Notes under the pieces: generated by a model
Databases searched by the model: none
Seen by the model: only the letters and a program-made list of their open reading frames with translations
What the model was told of the DNA's origin: nothing
Part shown: in pieces, positions 27,545 to 37,148 of the stretch
How the letters are laid out: the number at the start of each line of letters is the position of its first letter
How positions within the stretch are numbered: position 1 is the first letter of the stretch
DNA from: Roseovarius sp. ZX-A-9
GTDB taxonomy: Bacteria; Pseudomonadota; Alphaproteobacteria; Rhodobacterales; Rhodobacteraceae
Length of the DNA: 64,000 nucleotides
Assembly (NCBI RefSeq): GCF_028369135.1
Contig: NZ_JAPWHW010000003.1
Coordinates: 1-64,000, forward strand
Direction: 5' to 3'
Position numbers and translations under genes: made by a program

Positions 27545-28654
27545 ATGACTTATCCGCGATACACCGATCTGATCCAGTCCCTGCCCGCCTCCGTGCCCTT
27601 CGTCGGCCCCGAAGAACTGGAGCGCGCACGCGGCGCCCCCTTCGCCGCCCGGCTGGGCGCCAACGAGAACGTATTCGGCCCCTCGCCCCGCGCCATCGAC
27701 GCCATGCGCGATGCGCTGGAAGGCATCTGGAAATACGGCGATTCGACGAGTTTCGACCTCAAGCAGGCACTGGCCGCGCATCTGAATGCCGCGCCGGAAA
27801 ACATTGTGATCGGCGAAGGCATCGATGGATTGCTGGGCTATCTGGTCCGCCTGTTGATCGGACCCGGCGATGCGGTCGTCACCTCCGACGGGGCCTATCC
27901 GACCTTCAATTACCACGTCGAAGGCTACGGCGGTGTGCTGCACAAGCTACCCTACCGCGACGATCACGAAGACCCCGAGGCCCTGTTCGCCAAGGCGGCA
28001 GAGGTGAACGCCAAGCTGATCTATCTGGCCAATCCCGATAACCCGATGGGCACCTGGCACAAGGGTGAAACCATCCTGCGCGCGCTGGAGAAACTGCCCG
28101 AGGGCAGCCTGCTCCTGCTGGACGAGGCCTATGTTGAATTCGCGCCGCATGACACGGCCCCGCAGATCGCGCCGGACGATCCGCGTGTCATCCGCATGCG
28201 CACCTTCTCCAAGGCCTACGGCATGGCTGGCGCGCGTATCGGCTATGCCTTCGGCGCGCCGGCTCTGATCCGCAACTTTGACAAGATACGCAACCATTTC
28301 GGCCTGAACCGTGCCGCGCAGGCCGGGGCCCTGGCCGCGTTCCAAGACACCGACTGGCTGGCGCATATCATCGGACAGGTCGATGCTGCGCGCAGCCAGC
28401 TTGCCGAGATCGCTAGGGAAAACGGATTGGCCTCGCTGCCTTCGGCCACAAACTTCGTCGCCATAGACTGCGGCGCGGATGGCGATTTTGCCCGTAAGGT
28501 GCTGGCGTCCCTGACAGCGCAGGGCCTGTTCGTCCGCATGCCCTTTGTCGCGCCGCAAGACCGCTGCATCCGCGTCAGCTGCAGCACCGACGCGGAACTG
28601 GAGATCTTCCGCACGGCCCTGCCAAAGGCGCTGGAACAGGCGGTGCGCGGCTGA
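27545..28654 (+). CDS. Histidinol-phosphate aminotransferase-like PLP enzyme
   Basis: 369 aa, fold type I aminotransferase. Substrate loop LGANENVFGPSP at 37-48, NPDNPMGT near 161-168, and the PLP lysine in RTFSKAYGMAGARIGYA (about 221-237). Resembles HisC but stands outside a his operon, so it may be a second HisC or an aromatic aminotransferase. A small membrane protein gene follows. Confidence 0.88.
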   Translation: MTYPRYTDLIQSLPASVPFVGPEELERARGAPFAARLGANENVFGPSPRAIDAMRDALEGIWKYGDSTSFDLKQALAAHLNAAPENIVIGEGIDGLLGYLVRLLIGPGDAVVTSDGAYPTFNYHVEGYGGVLHKLPYRDDHEDPEALFAKAAEVNAKLIYLANPDNPMGTWHKGETILRALEKLPEGSLLLLDEAYVEFAPHDTAPQIAPDDPRVIRMRTFSKAYGMAGARIGYAFGAPALIRNFDKIRNHFGLNRAAQAGALAAFQDTDWLAHIIGQVDAARSQLAEIARENGLASLPSATNFVAIDCGADGDFARKVLASLTAQGLFVRMPFVAPQDRCIRVSCSTDAELEIFRTALPKALEQAVRG

Positions 28655-28663
28655 GTGCGCGGA

Positions 28664-28705
28664 GCCGCGCCGATCCAAAAATTTGACCTGACAAATCGGC
28701 GCGGC
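28664..28705 (+). repeat. Long-armed inverted repeat between aminotransferase and small ORF
   Basis: GCCGCGCCGAT (28664-28674) and ATCGGCGCGGC (28695-28705) are perfect 11-bp arms with a 20-nt AT-rich loop. It could end the aminotransferase transcript or be a dyad controlling the 53-58 aa gene, whose start is 18-33 nt further on. Confidence 0.55.
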
Positions 28706-28722
28706 GCGGTATCATCCTGTGT

Positions 28723-28899
28723 ATGCGACGCGGAAACATGCCCTCTGCTCCGGATTACACCAACGCCGCCCTGGCGATGGGGCTGGTCAATCTGATCTGG
28801 ATCTTTTTCGTTCTGTGGGTGTCCTTCGGCCTGCCATTCGTCCTGTTGGCGGGCTACGGGCTGAACCTGCTGATCGACCAGATCAGGCGGCGCGGCTGA
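28723..28899 (+). CDS. Small single-pass membrane protein
   Basis: 58 aa from the ATG at 28723 or 53 aa from the in-frame ATG at 28738. One long hydrophobic segment (ALAMGLVNLIWIFFVLWVSFGLPFVLL) ends before LIDQIRRRG. Similar short proteins follow HisC-like genes in Rhodobacteraceae and are often mislabelled as aminotransferases. Function unknown. Confidence 0.6.
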   Translation: MRRGNMPSAPDYTNAALAMGLVNLIWIFFVLWVSFGLPFVLLAGYGLNLLIDQIRRRG

Positions 28900-28923
28900 C
28901 CCCGCGCGGCCCTCGCATCAGGG

Positions 28924-30129
28924 TCAGGCAGCTCCGTCAGCCGCTATCACCTGAGCCGCCGCGCTGACGCCACCGGCCTGATGCGGCACATCCAGCGCCG
29001 CCAGCCCGGCCTCGATCGAACCCAGAACGCCCAGCACCATATGCGCGTTGACATGCCCCATATGGCCGATGCGGAAATAGCCGTGCCAGGCCGGATCGGC
29101 GGCGTCGGCCATCCCCAGACCGATGCCGAGGGTGACACCGGTATTGCCCTCCACCCAGCGGCGCAGATCGGTTGCGCGTGGTGCGGGCAGCGACAGAGAT
29201 GTGACCGCGCGGCTGCGATGTGCCGGATCGGCCACGTTGAGGCGCAGCGCACCGGCCTCGCCCCAGACATCCGCAGCAGCCCAGATGGCGCGCGCCAGCG
29301 TATCGTGGCGCGCCCAGACGGCCTCGACCCCTTCGGCGTGGATCATGTCGAGCGCTGCGCGCAGCCCGTAGAGGTGATGCGTGGGGGCGGTGCCACAAAA
29401 ATACTGATAGTAGACTTCCGGATCGGCGCGGCGCGTCCAGTCCCAATAGGGGCTGACCCGCTCCAGACCTGCGCGCACTTCCGCCGCGCGCTCGTTGAAG
29501 AAGACGAAGCCCAGGCCGGGCGGTGTCATCAGCCCCTTCTGGCTGGCGGTAACGGCGACATCGACGCCCCATGCATCCATCTCGAACCGGTCGCAGCCAA
29601 AGCTGGCAATGCAATCGGCCAACAACAATGCCGGATGCCCTGCCGCGTCAAGCGCCGCCCGCAAGGCTTTCACATCATTGCAAATACCGCTGGACGTATC
29701 GACATGGGTGACCAGCACCGCCTTGATCCGACGGTCGATGTCACCGCGCAGCGCCGCCTCGACGCGAAGGGCATCTATCGGGCTCTGCTTGCCGAAATCC
29801 ATCACCTCGACCACCGCCCCCATGCGGCCTGCCATCTCGGCCCAGCCATGCCCGAAGAGGCCCGAGGCCAGCACCAGAACCGTGTCGCCGGGTGCCACGG
29901 TGTTGGCCAGCGCCGCCTCCCATGCGCCGTGCCCGTTGGCGATGTAGATCGCAACCTGTTGACGGGTGCACGCAACGCGGCAGAGATCGGGAAGCAGGCT
30001 GGCGGTCATCTCGATCAACTCGCCCTCGTAGATGTTGGGCGCAGCCCTGTGCATGGCGCGCTGTACCGCGTCCGGCACCACCGATGGTCCGGGAATGGCA
30101 AGGTAGGGGTGTCCGCTGGCAAGACTCAT
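28924..30129 (-). CDS. Class V aminotransferase (alanine/serine-glyoxylate type)
   Basis: 401 aa. PGPSVVPDAVQRAM start, ANGHGAWEAALAN, the LLADCIASFGCDRF segment and the PLP lysine in ASQKGLMTPPGL (about 201-212) place it with alanine-glyoxylate, serine-glyoxylate or ureidoglycine-glyoxylate aminotransferases. Exact donor not predictable. No photorespiratory, serine-cycle or purine genes adjoin it. Confidence 0.88.
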   Translation of the reverse strand: MSLASGHPYLAIPGPSVVPDAVQRAMHRAAPNIYEGELIEMTASLLPDLCRVACTRQQVAIYIANGHGAWEAALANTVAPGDTVLVLASGLFGHGWAEMAGRMGAVVEVMDFGKQSPIDALRVEAALRGDIDRRIKAVLVTHVDTSSGICNDVKALRAALDAAGHPALLLADCIASFGCDRFEMDAWGVDVAVTASQKGLMTPPGLGFVFFNERAAEVRAGLERVSPYWDWTRRADPEVYYQYFCGTAPTHHLYGLRAALDMIHAEGVEAVWARHDTLARAIWAAADVWGEAGALRLNVADPAHRSRAVTSLSLPAPRATDLRRWVEGNTGVTLGIGLGMADAADPAWHGYFRIGHMGHVNAHMVLGVLGSIEAGLAALDVPHQAGGVSAAAQVIAADGAA

Positions 30130-30280
30130 GACGCGCTCCGAGAGGTTGATCTATCGGACACTAGAGCGGCAGCAGGCAGCGTCAATGCCCCAGCCTGCGC
30201 TTGTCTTGTCTACGCCCTGCCCCTACATGAAGGCATCGCGCGGTCGGCAGGCCCGGCGCATCCTCGACGGCAAGGCGGAC

Positions 30281-30964
30281 ATGACCTTATTCAAGCGGAT
30301 CACCGATTGGGAACGCAATCTGCGCCAGTCCTACAACACCGACCTTTCGACCCCTGAAAACCGCCGCCGGGCCGAGATTTACAACCTGTGGTTCGATCAC
30401 GCGGTCCTGCGGATGTTCTGGACCAATTTCCACCCTGTCGCGCCCGGTGTCTACCGGTCGAACCAACCAACGCACCGGCGGTTCGAGAAACTCAAGGCTA
30501 TGGGCATCCGCACCATCCTGAACCTGCGCGGCGCGGCAGGTGCGGCGCATTTCCTAGTCGAAGAGGAAAGCTGCGCACGCCTTGGCCTTACGCTGGTCAA
30601 CGTTACGCTGCATGCGCGCTATGCAGCACCACGCCAAGACATTCAGGCGGTGATCGACGCATTTCGCAGTATCGAAAAACCCTTTGTCATGCATTGTAAA
30701 TCAGGGGCTGACCGCGCCGGTTTTGCCTCGGCGATCTATCTTCTGGTGATCGAGGGCAAAACCGTGGAAGAGGCGCGCCGGATGCTCAGCTTCCGGTTTC
30801 TTCACATCAAAAGCTCGCGCACCGGCGTGCTGGGATATATTCTGGACCTCTACGAGGCGCGCAACGCCCAAGAGCCGATCAGCTTTGAAGACTGGGTGGC
30901 GACGGAGTACCAGAACGAAGAGGTCCAGCGGGACTTTGAAGCGAAGTTCAAACCGCGCTTCTAA
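30281..30964 (+). CDS. Dual-specificity/tyrosine phosphatase
   Basis: 227 aa from the ATG at 30281 (AAGG upstream; an in-frame ATG at 30227 is also possible). The catalytic P-loop HCKSGADRAG at about 139-148 carries the CX5R motif, and YRSNQPTHRRFEKLKAMGIRTILNLRG is the usual N-terminal part of bacterial DSP-like phosphatases. Convergent with gap. Confidence 0.88.
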   Translation: MTLFKRITDWERNLRQSYNTDLSTPENRRRAEIYNLWFDHAVLRMFWTNFHPVAPGVYRSNQPTHRRFEKLKAMGIRTILNLRGAAGAAHFLVEEESCARLGLTLVNVTLHARYAAPRQDIQAVIDAFRSIEKPFVMHCKSGADRAGFASAIYLLVIEGKTVEEARRMLSFRFLHIKSSRTGVLGYILDLYEARNAQEPISFEDWVATEYQNEEVQRDFEAKFKPRF

Positions 30965-30970
30965 GGCGCC

Positions 30971-31978
30971 TTAAGCCTTCGCCCCTCGCCGTCCGATCCG
31001 CTCGGCCATGTCGAGCATGCGGCACGAAAACCCCCATTCATTGTCGTACCAGCCGAACACCCGCAGCAGCCCGCTCGCGCTGACCGAGGTTTCGCGACCG
31101 CTGAGGATGATCGACTCGGGCCTGCCGCGCAGATCGGTCGAGACCAAAGGCTGTTCGGTCCAGCCAAAGACACCGCCCGGCGTCGCGGCTGCCTTGAGCA
31201 GCGTATTCACGCCCTTTTCACTCGTCGGTGTCCGGGTCTGCACGACCAGGTCGATGCACGACACGCTGGCGGTCGGCACACGGATCGCCCGCGCCTCGAT
31301 CCGGCCGCTCAGATGCGGCAGGACCAGATCGGTCTGGTGTTGCGCGCTGGTGGTGGTGGGCACCATCGACAGGGCGGCGGCCCGGCTGCGCTCGGGGTTT
31401 CCACGCGGTTTGTCCACTGTTGGCTGACTGCCAGTGTAGCAATGCACGGTGGTCATATGCCCGCCGAGGACGCCGTATTCTTCATCCAGCAGCTTCAGCA
31501 ACGGCGCCAGCGCATTGGTCGTGCACGACGCGTTCGAGACAATGCGCGCATCCCCCAACGCATCCTCGTTTGCGCCCAGAACCAGCGTCACGTCGGCCTC
31601 GTCAGCCGGGCCCGAAACCAGAACCGCACCAGCGCCCGCCTGCAGCCCGCGCTCGGCCACCGGGCGTCGGCCTGCCATGCCAGTGCATTCCAGCACCAGG
31701 TCGGCACCGCTCAGATCAAGGGTGCGCAGATCGGCTTCGGCATGAAACGGGATGGCACGGCCATCGACGATCAGCGCCTTTTCCCCCGTTTCGACCTGTC
31801 CAGGCCAAGGGCCATATACGCTGTCATATTGAAAGAGATAGGCGCAGGTTTCCAGCGGTTCGATCTCGTTGATCAGAACCAGCTCGAACCCCTCGCGCCC
31901 TTGCAGGAGGATACGCAACAGCGCGCGGCCAATACGGCCGAAACCATTGATGGCGATACGGATCGGGCGTTCTGGCAT
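30971..31978 (-). CDS. gap: Glyceraldehyde-3-phosphate (or erythrose-4-phosphate) dehydrogenase
   Basis: 335 aa from the ATG at 31978, preceded by GGAGG. NAD fold INGFGRIGRALLR, catalytic Cys in SNASCTTNALAP, and the GWYDNEWGFS end. Compared with a standard glycolytic Gap the sequence is divergent (SQPTVDKPRGNPERSRAAALSMVPTT), so it may be an alternative GapB/Epd-type enzyme. The 40-bp dyad element at 32080 is about 100 nt upstream. Downstream of a decayed operon. Confidence 0.9.
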   Translation of the reverse strand: MPERPIRIAINGFGRIGRALLRILLQGREGFELVLINEIEPLETCAYLFQYDSVYGPWPGQVETGEKALIVDGRAIPFHAEADLRTLDLSGADLVLECTGMAGRRPVAERGLQAGAGAVLVSGPADEADVTLVLGANEDALGDARIVSNASCTTNALAPLLKLLDEEYGVLGGHMTTVHCYTGSQPTVDKPRGNPERSRAAALSMVPTTTSAQHQTDLVLPHLSGRIEARAIRVPTASVSCIDLVVQTRTPTSEKGVNTLLKAAATPGGVFGWTEQPLVSTDLRGRPESIILSGRETSVSASGLLRVFGWYDNEWGFSCRMLDMAERIGRRGAKA

Positions 31979-32079
31979 TGCATCCTCCGGCACTGGTTTG
32001 CCATATCGCCAAAGCGTTTTGCCTTTGAGATGAGGCATCAGGTAAAGGCGAAAGGCGCGTAACGTTCAGATGTCGCGCG

Positions 32080-32119
32080 CGTTTCGCGAAACCCCGTGGT
32101 TCAGGCTTTTCGTAAAACG
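32080..32119. repeat. 40-bp dyad element, copy B
   Basis: The left arm CGTTTCGCGAA (32080-32090) faces TTCGTAAAACG (32109-32119), 9 of 11 complementary, across an 18-nt spacer. It aligns with the element at 43162-43201 without gaps, 32 of 40 identical, including spacer bases. It lies upstream of gap. Confidence 0.6.
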
Positions 32120-32215
32120 CTTTAGCGCAGGCGAACCCGCCCTGCCAACCGGCAAATTGTACCGCATACATTGCGCCGCGCCGCTCTTGCGCCATTGCGG
32201 GCATCTTCGCGAACG

Positions 32216-32681
32216 TCAGATGGCGCGCAGCCAGTCGTCCCACTGCGGATCATCAAACATCACGCGCGCGCGGCCATATTTCCACAACCCGTATTTCTGA
32301 TAGTCGAAATCCCACTGTGAGAGTTTCCGCTGCTGCACCGCCCAAGACCCCCATTTCATATCCGCAACGGCCCGCGCGACAGTAACGCGCGCCACTGGAT
32401 CGGGGCGGACATGGCTGTAATACCGCTCGATCATTTCCAGAGAGGTGGCGGGATCGGTGAACACCTCTGCAAGAAAAACACCGATTTCATAGGCGCGTTC
32501 ATTGGTCGATGCGAACGCGAAATCAGTCAGCTTCATGTCCTGAATGGTCGCGCCAGATATCCGCCTCAACACCGCGCCACGCCGGAGAGGCCATCACCGT
32601 CAGCGGATTGATCATCGCATCGGGCGCCGCCTTCAGGACCGTTTCCGCCCGCGCACGGGCCTGCGATTGGCGATCTGTCAT
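32216..32681 (-). pseudogene. Choline-kinase-like phosphotransferase remnant
   Basis: The gene still has a strong AAGGAGG site before the ATG at 32681 and an N-terminal piece (TDRQSQARARAETVLKAAP) of about 45 codons. The frame then shifts into a C-terminal piece (LTDFAFASTNERAYEIGVFL ... WGSWAVQQRKLSQWDFDYQKY) that matches the end of the choline kinase/aminoglycoside phosphotransferase-like family. The central ATP-binding and HxD catalytic part is missing, so this is an internal deletion with frameshift. Last gene of the decayed operon. Confidence 0.7.
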
Positions 32682-32692
32682 TGCGTCCTCCT

Positions 32693-33187
32693 TCAATGTC
32701 GCGGTGTGGTCGGCCAATGGGCCTTGGTCTGGCCGAACAGATCCAGCTGCGCCTCGAGCCGGGCTGCGAGATCAAGCAGACGGTAGTCATCAAGCCGATG
32801 CCCAACCAGTTGCACCCCTACGGTCAGGCCGCGCGCATCGAACCCACCTCAGATCGTGACCGCCGGGTGGCCCGACTGGTTGAAAGGCGCGGCAAACGTG
32901 GTGTGGCGCAGCGGTATGGCGGGGTATGACCCACGCCGTTCAGCGGCAAAGTTGACGAGCGGCATCACTGGCGTGAGCAGGAAATCGACCCCTTCCATCA
33001 ACGCCCGGCAAAAGGCGACACCGCGTTCGATCCCGCAGGCAATCTCGAGGGTGCGTGCAGCGTTCCAGTCGCCCGCCTCGATCTGCTGGAAGGTCAGCTG
33101 CATTACCTCGAGTGGTGTGATCCAGCGGTTTGCGAAACCGTCCTGCAACTCTTGCAGTGTCATCATTGAAAGTGCGTCGATATTCAT
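32693..33187 (-). pseudogene. Amidase-signature enzyme remnant
   Basis: The first about 50 codons (LQELQDGFANRWITPLEVMQ) match the amidase N-terminus and join directly to its C-terminal part (EGVDFLLTPVMPLVNF ... APFNQSGHPAVTI). The Ser-Ser-Lys catalytic core of roughly 300 residues is gone. A TGA at 32849-32851 interrupts the frame where the family usually has Cys (TGC); reading continues as GGFDARGLTVGVQLVGHR to a stop at 32693. The start overlaps the upstream M20 stop as ATGA, so operon structure survives. Confidence 0.78.
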
Positions 33188-33835
33188 GAATTTCCTTTCA
33201 ATGCGCTGCATTCCGGCACCGCAGCCTTTTCCACATCGCCATCCGCCAGCAGGGCCAGCAAGGCGTGCATCATCGCATCCAGCCCGGCGATCATGTCGGC
33301 ATCACTGGTGAATTCTTCGGGCGCGTGACTGATGCCGCCCTTCGAGGGCACGAAAATCAGCGATGCAGGACAGACCGACTGCAATTGCACCGCATCATGC
33401 CCGGCGATCGTGTGCAGCCGCATCTGCGGTATTTTCGCGTTGTCCAGCACCGCTTCGATCCGGGCAATCGCGCCCGCGTCAAAGGGGAGGGCCGCGCGGA
33501 TCTCGCTATGCTCGATCCCAACGGTGCAGCCGGTTTGCTCTGCGGCATCATCCAGCGCCTCGTCGAGACCGGCAGTCATGGCGTCGAGCGCCGCCTCGTC
33601 GCCGCTGCGCAGATCCACCCAGAGACGGACCGACGCGGCGACGGTATTGGGCGAGTTTGGCTGAGCCTCAATCTGCGCAACCGAACTGTGTCAAGCCGTA
33701 GACGCATCGCGCGCCAGCGCGTGCACCTCGGTGATGGTCAGCGACAATGCGGGAAGTATGGCCCGCCCAATCAGCGCAGCAATGAGCCAGCGCGGTACGG
33801 CGGCTTTCTGCAAGATGTCCGCTAGGCCAACAATC
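33184..33835 (-). pseudogene. M20-family N-carbamoyl amino acid hydrolase remnant
   Basis: The C-terminal half is recognisable: VAQIEAQPNSPNTVAASVRL, IAGHDAVQLQSVCPA and IFVPSKGGISHAPEEFTSDAD match the dimerisation and zinc regions of N-carbamoyl-L-amino-acid hydrolase/allantoate amidohydrolase. A TGA interrupts the frame near 33692, upstream of which ITEVHALARD still fits the family. The N-terminal metal-binding half is absent. First of three adjacent broken genes behind the nitrilase gene. The 5' limit is approximate. Confidence 0.75.
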
Positions 33836-33882
33836 GTGCATTAACCCCGGTCAGTTCAGGGGCTGAACCTTGACGCTGCCCG

Positions 33883-34731
33883 TCAGGCAGCCCCGGACAG
33901 GTCACGTTGCGGCGGGGCGAATGGCGCGTCGTTCCCAAGGCTCGGAACGCGCGCCTCGGTTTCGGCGACCAGATCAAGATCGATCCGGGCGGAAATCACG
34001 CCGGGACCGGCACCGCCATCGGCCAACACCCTGCCCCACGGATCGACAATCAGTGAATGGCCGTAGGTCTCTCCACCGCCCGGCACCGGCCCGACCATCC
34101 CCGCCGAAACCACGAATCGCGTCGTCTCGATCGCGCGGGCGCGGTTCAGCACATGCCAATGCGCCGCGCCGGTCAGTGCGGTAAAGGCCGCGGGACAACA
34201 CAGTATCTCGGCCCCGCCCTGCGCCAGCGCACGAAAAAGATGCGCAAACCGCAGATCGTAACAGATCGTGTGCCCGATCCGTGCCAGCCCTGTGTCGTGA
34301 ATAACTGCGCAGTCGCCCGGGGTGACGGTCGCGCTTTCGCGGTAGACCTCGTTGGCCGAAAGCGTGACGTCAAACATGTGAATCTTGTCGTAGCGCCCGG
34401 TGATCCGGCCCTGCGGGTCCAGCATCAGACCGCGATTGATGATCCGGCCGTCCGCTCCTGCCACCGCAATCGACCCCAGATTGATCCAGACGCCATGCTC
34501 GGCGGCAAAGCCCAGCATCGCCTTCAGGAACGGGTGCGCGGCCTCATCGGCCACGGGCGGGGCGACGGCGGGGCCATCCGTGGCCAGACCGCCGCAATAT
34601 TCAGGCAGGAACAGAATCTGCGCCCCACCGGCGACGGCTTGTCGCGCCAGCGGCAGCGCCTCATCCAGCGCCGACTGGAATGTCGGACGTGCACGGGTTT
34701 GCAGACAGGCGATCGTCAAGGCACGGGTCAT
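33883..34731 (-). CDS. Carbon-nitrogen (nitrilase) family hydrolase
   Basis: 282 aa. Catalytic triad intact: Glu in FLPEYCGG, Lys in RYDKIHMFD and Cys in ICYDLRFAHLF. Related to omega-amidase/Nit2-like and N-carbamoyl-type amidases. It follows the GlxA-type regulator gene by 60 nt and heads an operon whose other members are broken, so it is the only intact hydrolase left. Confidence 0.92.
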   Translation of the reverse strand: MTRALTIACLQTRARPTFQSALDEALPLARQAVAGGAQILFLPEYCGGLATDGPAVAPPVADEAAHPFLKAMLGFAAEHGVWINLGSIAVAGADGRIINRGLMLDPQGRITGRYDKIHMFDVTLSANEVYRESATVTPGDCAVIHDTGLARIGHTICYDLRFAHLFRALAQGGAEILCCPAAFTALTGAAHWHVLNRARAIETTRFVVSAGMVGPVPGGGETYGHSLIVDPWGRVLADGGAGPGVISARIDLDLVAETEARVPSLGNDAPFAPPQRDLSGAA

Positions 34732-34791
34732 CGGTAGGCTCCTATGGTATGATGCGCACCCTAGCGCAGGCTGAAACGCGGTGCAAAGCGC

Positions 34792-35754
34792 TCAGCGGTA
34801 GGCCGAGGGCGGCTGCCCATATTGCGCGGCATAGCAGCGCGAGAAATGCGCCGAATTGGCAAAACCTGTGGCGAGGGCGATTTCAGTCAGAGGCAAGGCC
34901 GAATTGCGCAACAGGCTCTGGGCGCGCTCCAGCCGCAGCGCCCGGTAATACTGCATCACCGGCTGACCCAGCTGCGCCTGAAACAGCCGCCCCAATTGCC
35001 GCCGCGACACACCGGCAATCAGCGCCAGCTGCGCCAAGTCTAGCGGCTCGGCGATATGGCTTTCCATAGCGGCCACGGCATCCAGCACCGCGGCGCTGTG
35101 GCTGCCGATCCTCTCGACCAGCCCGGCACGCTGCGGGCCGATAGGTGGGCGGACCTCGGTATGCATGAACCAATCACTGACCCGGCGGGCGAAGCCGTCG
35201 CCATGCTGACGCGCGATGAGTGCATGCATCATGTCGAGTGGTGCAGTCCCGCCCGCACAGGTCATCCGGTCGCGGTCGATCACATAGAGCGTGCGCTCGA
35301 TTCGCAAATCAGGCGACAGCTCAGCCAAAGCCGGTGCATATTCCCAATGCAGCGTCATCCGCCGCCCGGCCATCAGACCGGCCCGCGCCAACAGGACCGG
35401 CCCACCCGACACGCCGCCCATCACCGTCCCGGTCCGCGCCATACGCGCCAGCCAGTGCAACAGCGCCCGGTTGGCAACTTCGGTCAGGTCGCCACCCGCA
35501 ATGACAAAGAGCATATCAAGTTTCAGATCATCACCGACCTGCGCCTGCGGCTGCACCGTCGCCGCGCCGGAGCTGGGCACCGGTTCCGGGCCTATGGCCA
35601 CCGGGACAATGTCATAGAGTTGCCGCCCCGCCAGCAGGTTCGCCGCGCGCAGCGGCTCTGCCGTCGCGGCATAAGACATGAGGGCGAAATCGGGAATCGG
35701 CAACAGGCCGACACGAGTCACGCCCCTTTTGTACGATACGTCCATAACAGACAC
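34792..35754 (-). CDS. GlxA-family AraC regulator (GbdR/CdhR-like)
   Basis: 320 aa. Residues 1 to about 190 form a DJ-1/PfpI-like domain without an obvious catalytic Cys nucleophile; 220-320 hold two AraC helix-turn-helices (LAQLALIAGVSRRQLGRLFQ and ALPLTEIALATGFANSAHFSRCY). Relatives activate glycine betaine, dimethylglycine or carnitine catabolism. It diverges from soxBDAG and precedes the nitrilase, so probably controls both sides. Start may be the ATG at 35745 instead. Confidence 0.9.
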   Translation of the reverse strand: MSVMDVSYKRGVTRVGLLPIPDFALMSYAATAEPLRAANLLAGRQLYDIVPVAIGPEPVPSSGAATVQPQAQVGDDLKLDMLFVIAGGDLTEVANRALLHWLARMARTGTVMGGVSGGPVLLARAGLMAGRRMTLHWEYAPALAELSPDLRIERTLYVIDRDRMTCAGGTAPLDMMHALIARQHGDGFARRVSDWFMHTEVRPPIGPQRAGLVERIGSHSAAVLDAVAAMESHIAEPLDLAQLALIAGVSRRQLGRLFQAQLGQPVMQYYRALRLERAQSLLRNSALPLTEIALATGFANSAHFSRCYAAQYGQPPSAYR

Positions 35755-35833
35755 CTAATTGTCTCTTACAGGAAAGTCTAGCACCGGCAAAATCCGCATT
35801 CTCGGGCGCAACAGACCCAGCAGGACCATCCCC

Positions 35834-37084
35834 ATGCGTTACTCCGCACTTCGCATCCTCAAAGAAGGCCTTACCGGCAACAAAGGCTGGAAACCCGTTT
35901 GGCGAGACCCGGAGCCGAAGAGCGAATATGACGTTGTCATTATTGGCGGCGGCGGGCACGGACTGGCGACCGCTTATTACTTGGCAAAGGAATACGGCAT
36001 CACCAATGTCGCCGTGTTGGAAAAGGGCTGGATCGGCAGCGGCAATGTCGGCCGCAACACCACGATCATCCGCTCCAATTACCTGCTGCCGGGCAACGAG
36101 CCGTTCTATGAGCTCTCGCTGAAACTGTGGGAGGGGCTGGAGCAGGATTTCAACTACAATGCGATGATCTCGCAACGCTCGATCCTGAACCTGCTCCATT
36201 CGGACGGCCAGCGCGATGCCTTCATCCGGCGCGGCAACGCGATGTTCCTCGCCGGCGCGGATGCCGAATACGCAGATGCCGACCAGTTGCGCGCAGAATT
36301 GCCGTTTCTCGATTTTGACAACGCGCGTTTCCCGATCAAAGGCGGCCTTTACCAGCGGCGCGGCGGCACGGTGCGCCACGATGCGGTCGCCTGGGGCTTT
36401 GCCCGCGGTGCAGACAGTCGGGGCGTCGATATCATCCAGAATTGCGAAGTCACCGGCTTTGACATCGAAGGCGGCGTCTGCCGCGGTGTCGAGACCTCGC
36501 GCGGTCCGATCCGGGCACGCAAGGTGGCGATGTGCGTCGCAGGCTCTTCGAGCCGTGTCGCAGCACAGGCGGGCATGCGTCTGCCGATCGAATCCCATGT
36601 GCTTCAGGCCTTTGTCACCGAAGGTCTGAAACCGGTACTGCCCGGTGTCATCACCTTTGGCGCGGGCCATTTCTACGTCAGCCAGTCCGACAAGGGCGGG
36701 CTGGTCTTTGGCGGCGACCTTGATGGCTACAACTCCTACGCCCAGCGCGGCAACCTGCCAGTGGTCGAGGACGTGGCCGAAGGCGGCATGGCAATCATGC
36801 CGATGATCGGACGCGCCCGCCTCTTGCGCAGTTGGGGCGGGGTCATGGACATGTCGATGGATGGCTCGCCCTTTATCGATCGCACCCACATTGCAGGCCT
36901 CTATTTCAACGGCGGCTGGTGCTATGGCGGGTTCAAGGCGACCCCGGCCTCGGGCTGGTGCTATGCTCACCTCTTGGCCCGCGATGCGCCCCATCCGGTG
37001 GCCACCGAAATGCGCCTGGACCGGTTCGCGCGCGGTCACATGATCGACGAAAAAGGGATGGGCAATCAGCCCAACCTGCATTGA
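35834..37084 (+). CDS. soxB: Sarcosine oxidase-type beta subunit
   Basis: 416 aa from the ATG at 35834, where the family start begins (RYSALRILKEG). FAD fold VVIIGGGGHGLATAYYL at 34-50, GNVGRNTTIIRSNY at about 70-83, and His182 in TVRHDAVAW, which aligns with the FMN-linking His of heterotetrameric sarcosine oxidase. It diverges from textbook SoxB, for example GWCYGGFKATPASG near the end. Oxidises an N-methyl group, passing the C1 unit to folate on the alpha subunit. Confidence 0.9.
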   Translation: MRYSALRILKEGLTGNKGWKPVWRDPEPKSEYDVVIIGGGGHGLATAYYLAKEYGITNVAVLEKGWIGSGNVGRNTTIIRSNYLLPGNEPFYELSLKLWEGLEQDFNYNAMISQRSILNLLHSDGQRDAFIRRGNAMFLAGADAEYADADQLRAELPFLDFDNARFPIKGGLYQRRGGTVRHDAVAWGFARGADSRGVDIIQNCEVTGFDIEGGVCRGVETSRGPIRARKVAMCVAGSSSRVAAQAGMRLPIESHVLQAFVTEGLKPVLPGVITFGAGHFYVSQSDKGGLVFGGDLDGYNSYAQRGNLPVVEDVAEGGMAIMPMIGRARLLRSWGGVMDMSMDGSPFIDRTHIAGLYFNGGWCYGGFKATPASGWCYAHLLARDAPHPVATEMRLDRFARGHMIDEKGMGNQPNLH

Positions 37085-37148
37085 GCGTGCCCATGCTTCT
37101 TCTTTGTCCAAATACTCGAATCCAACGCCCCCGACCGGAGACCAGAGG

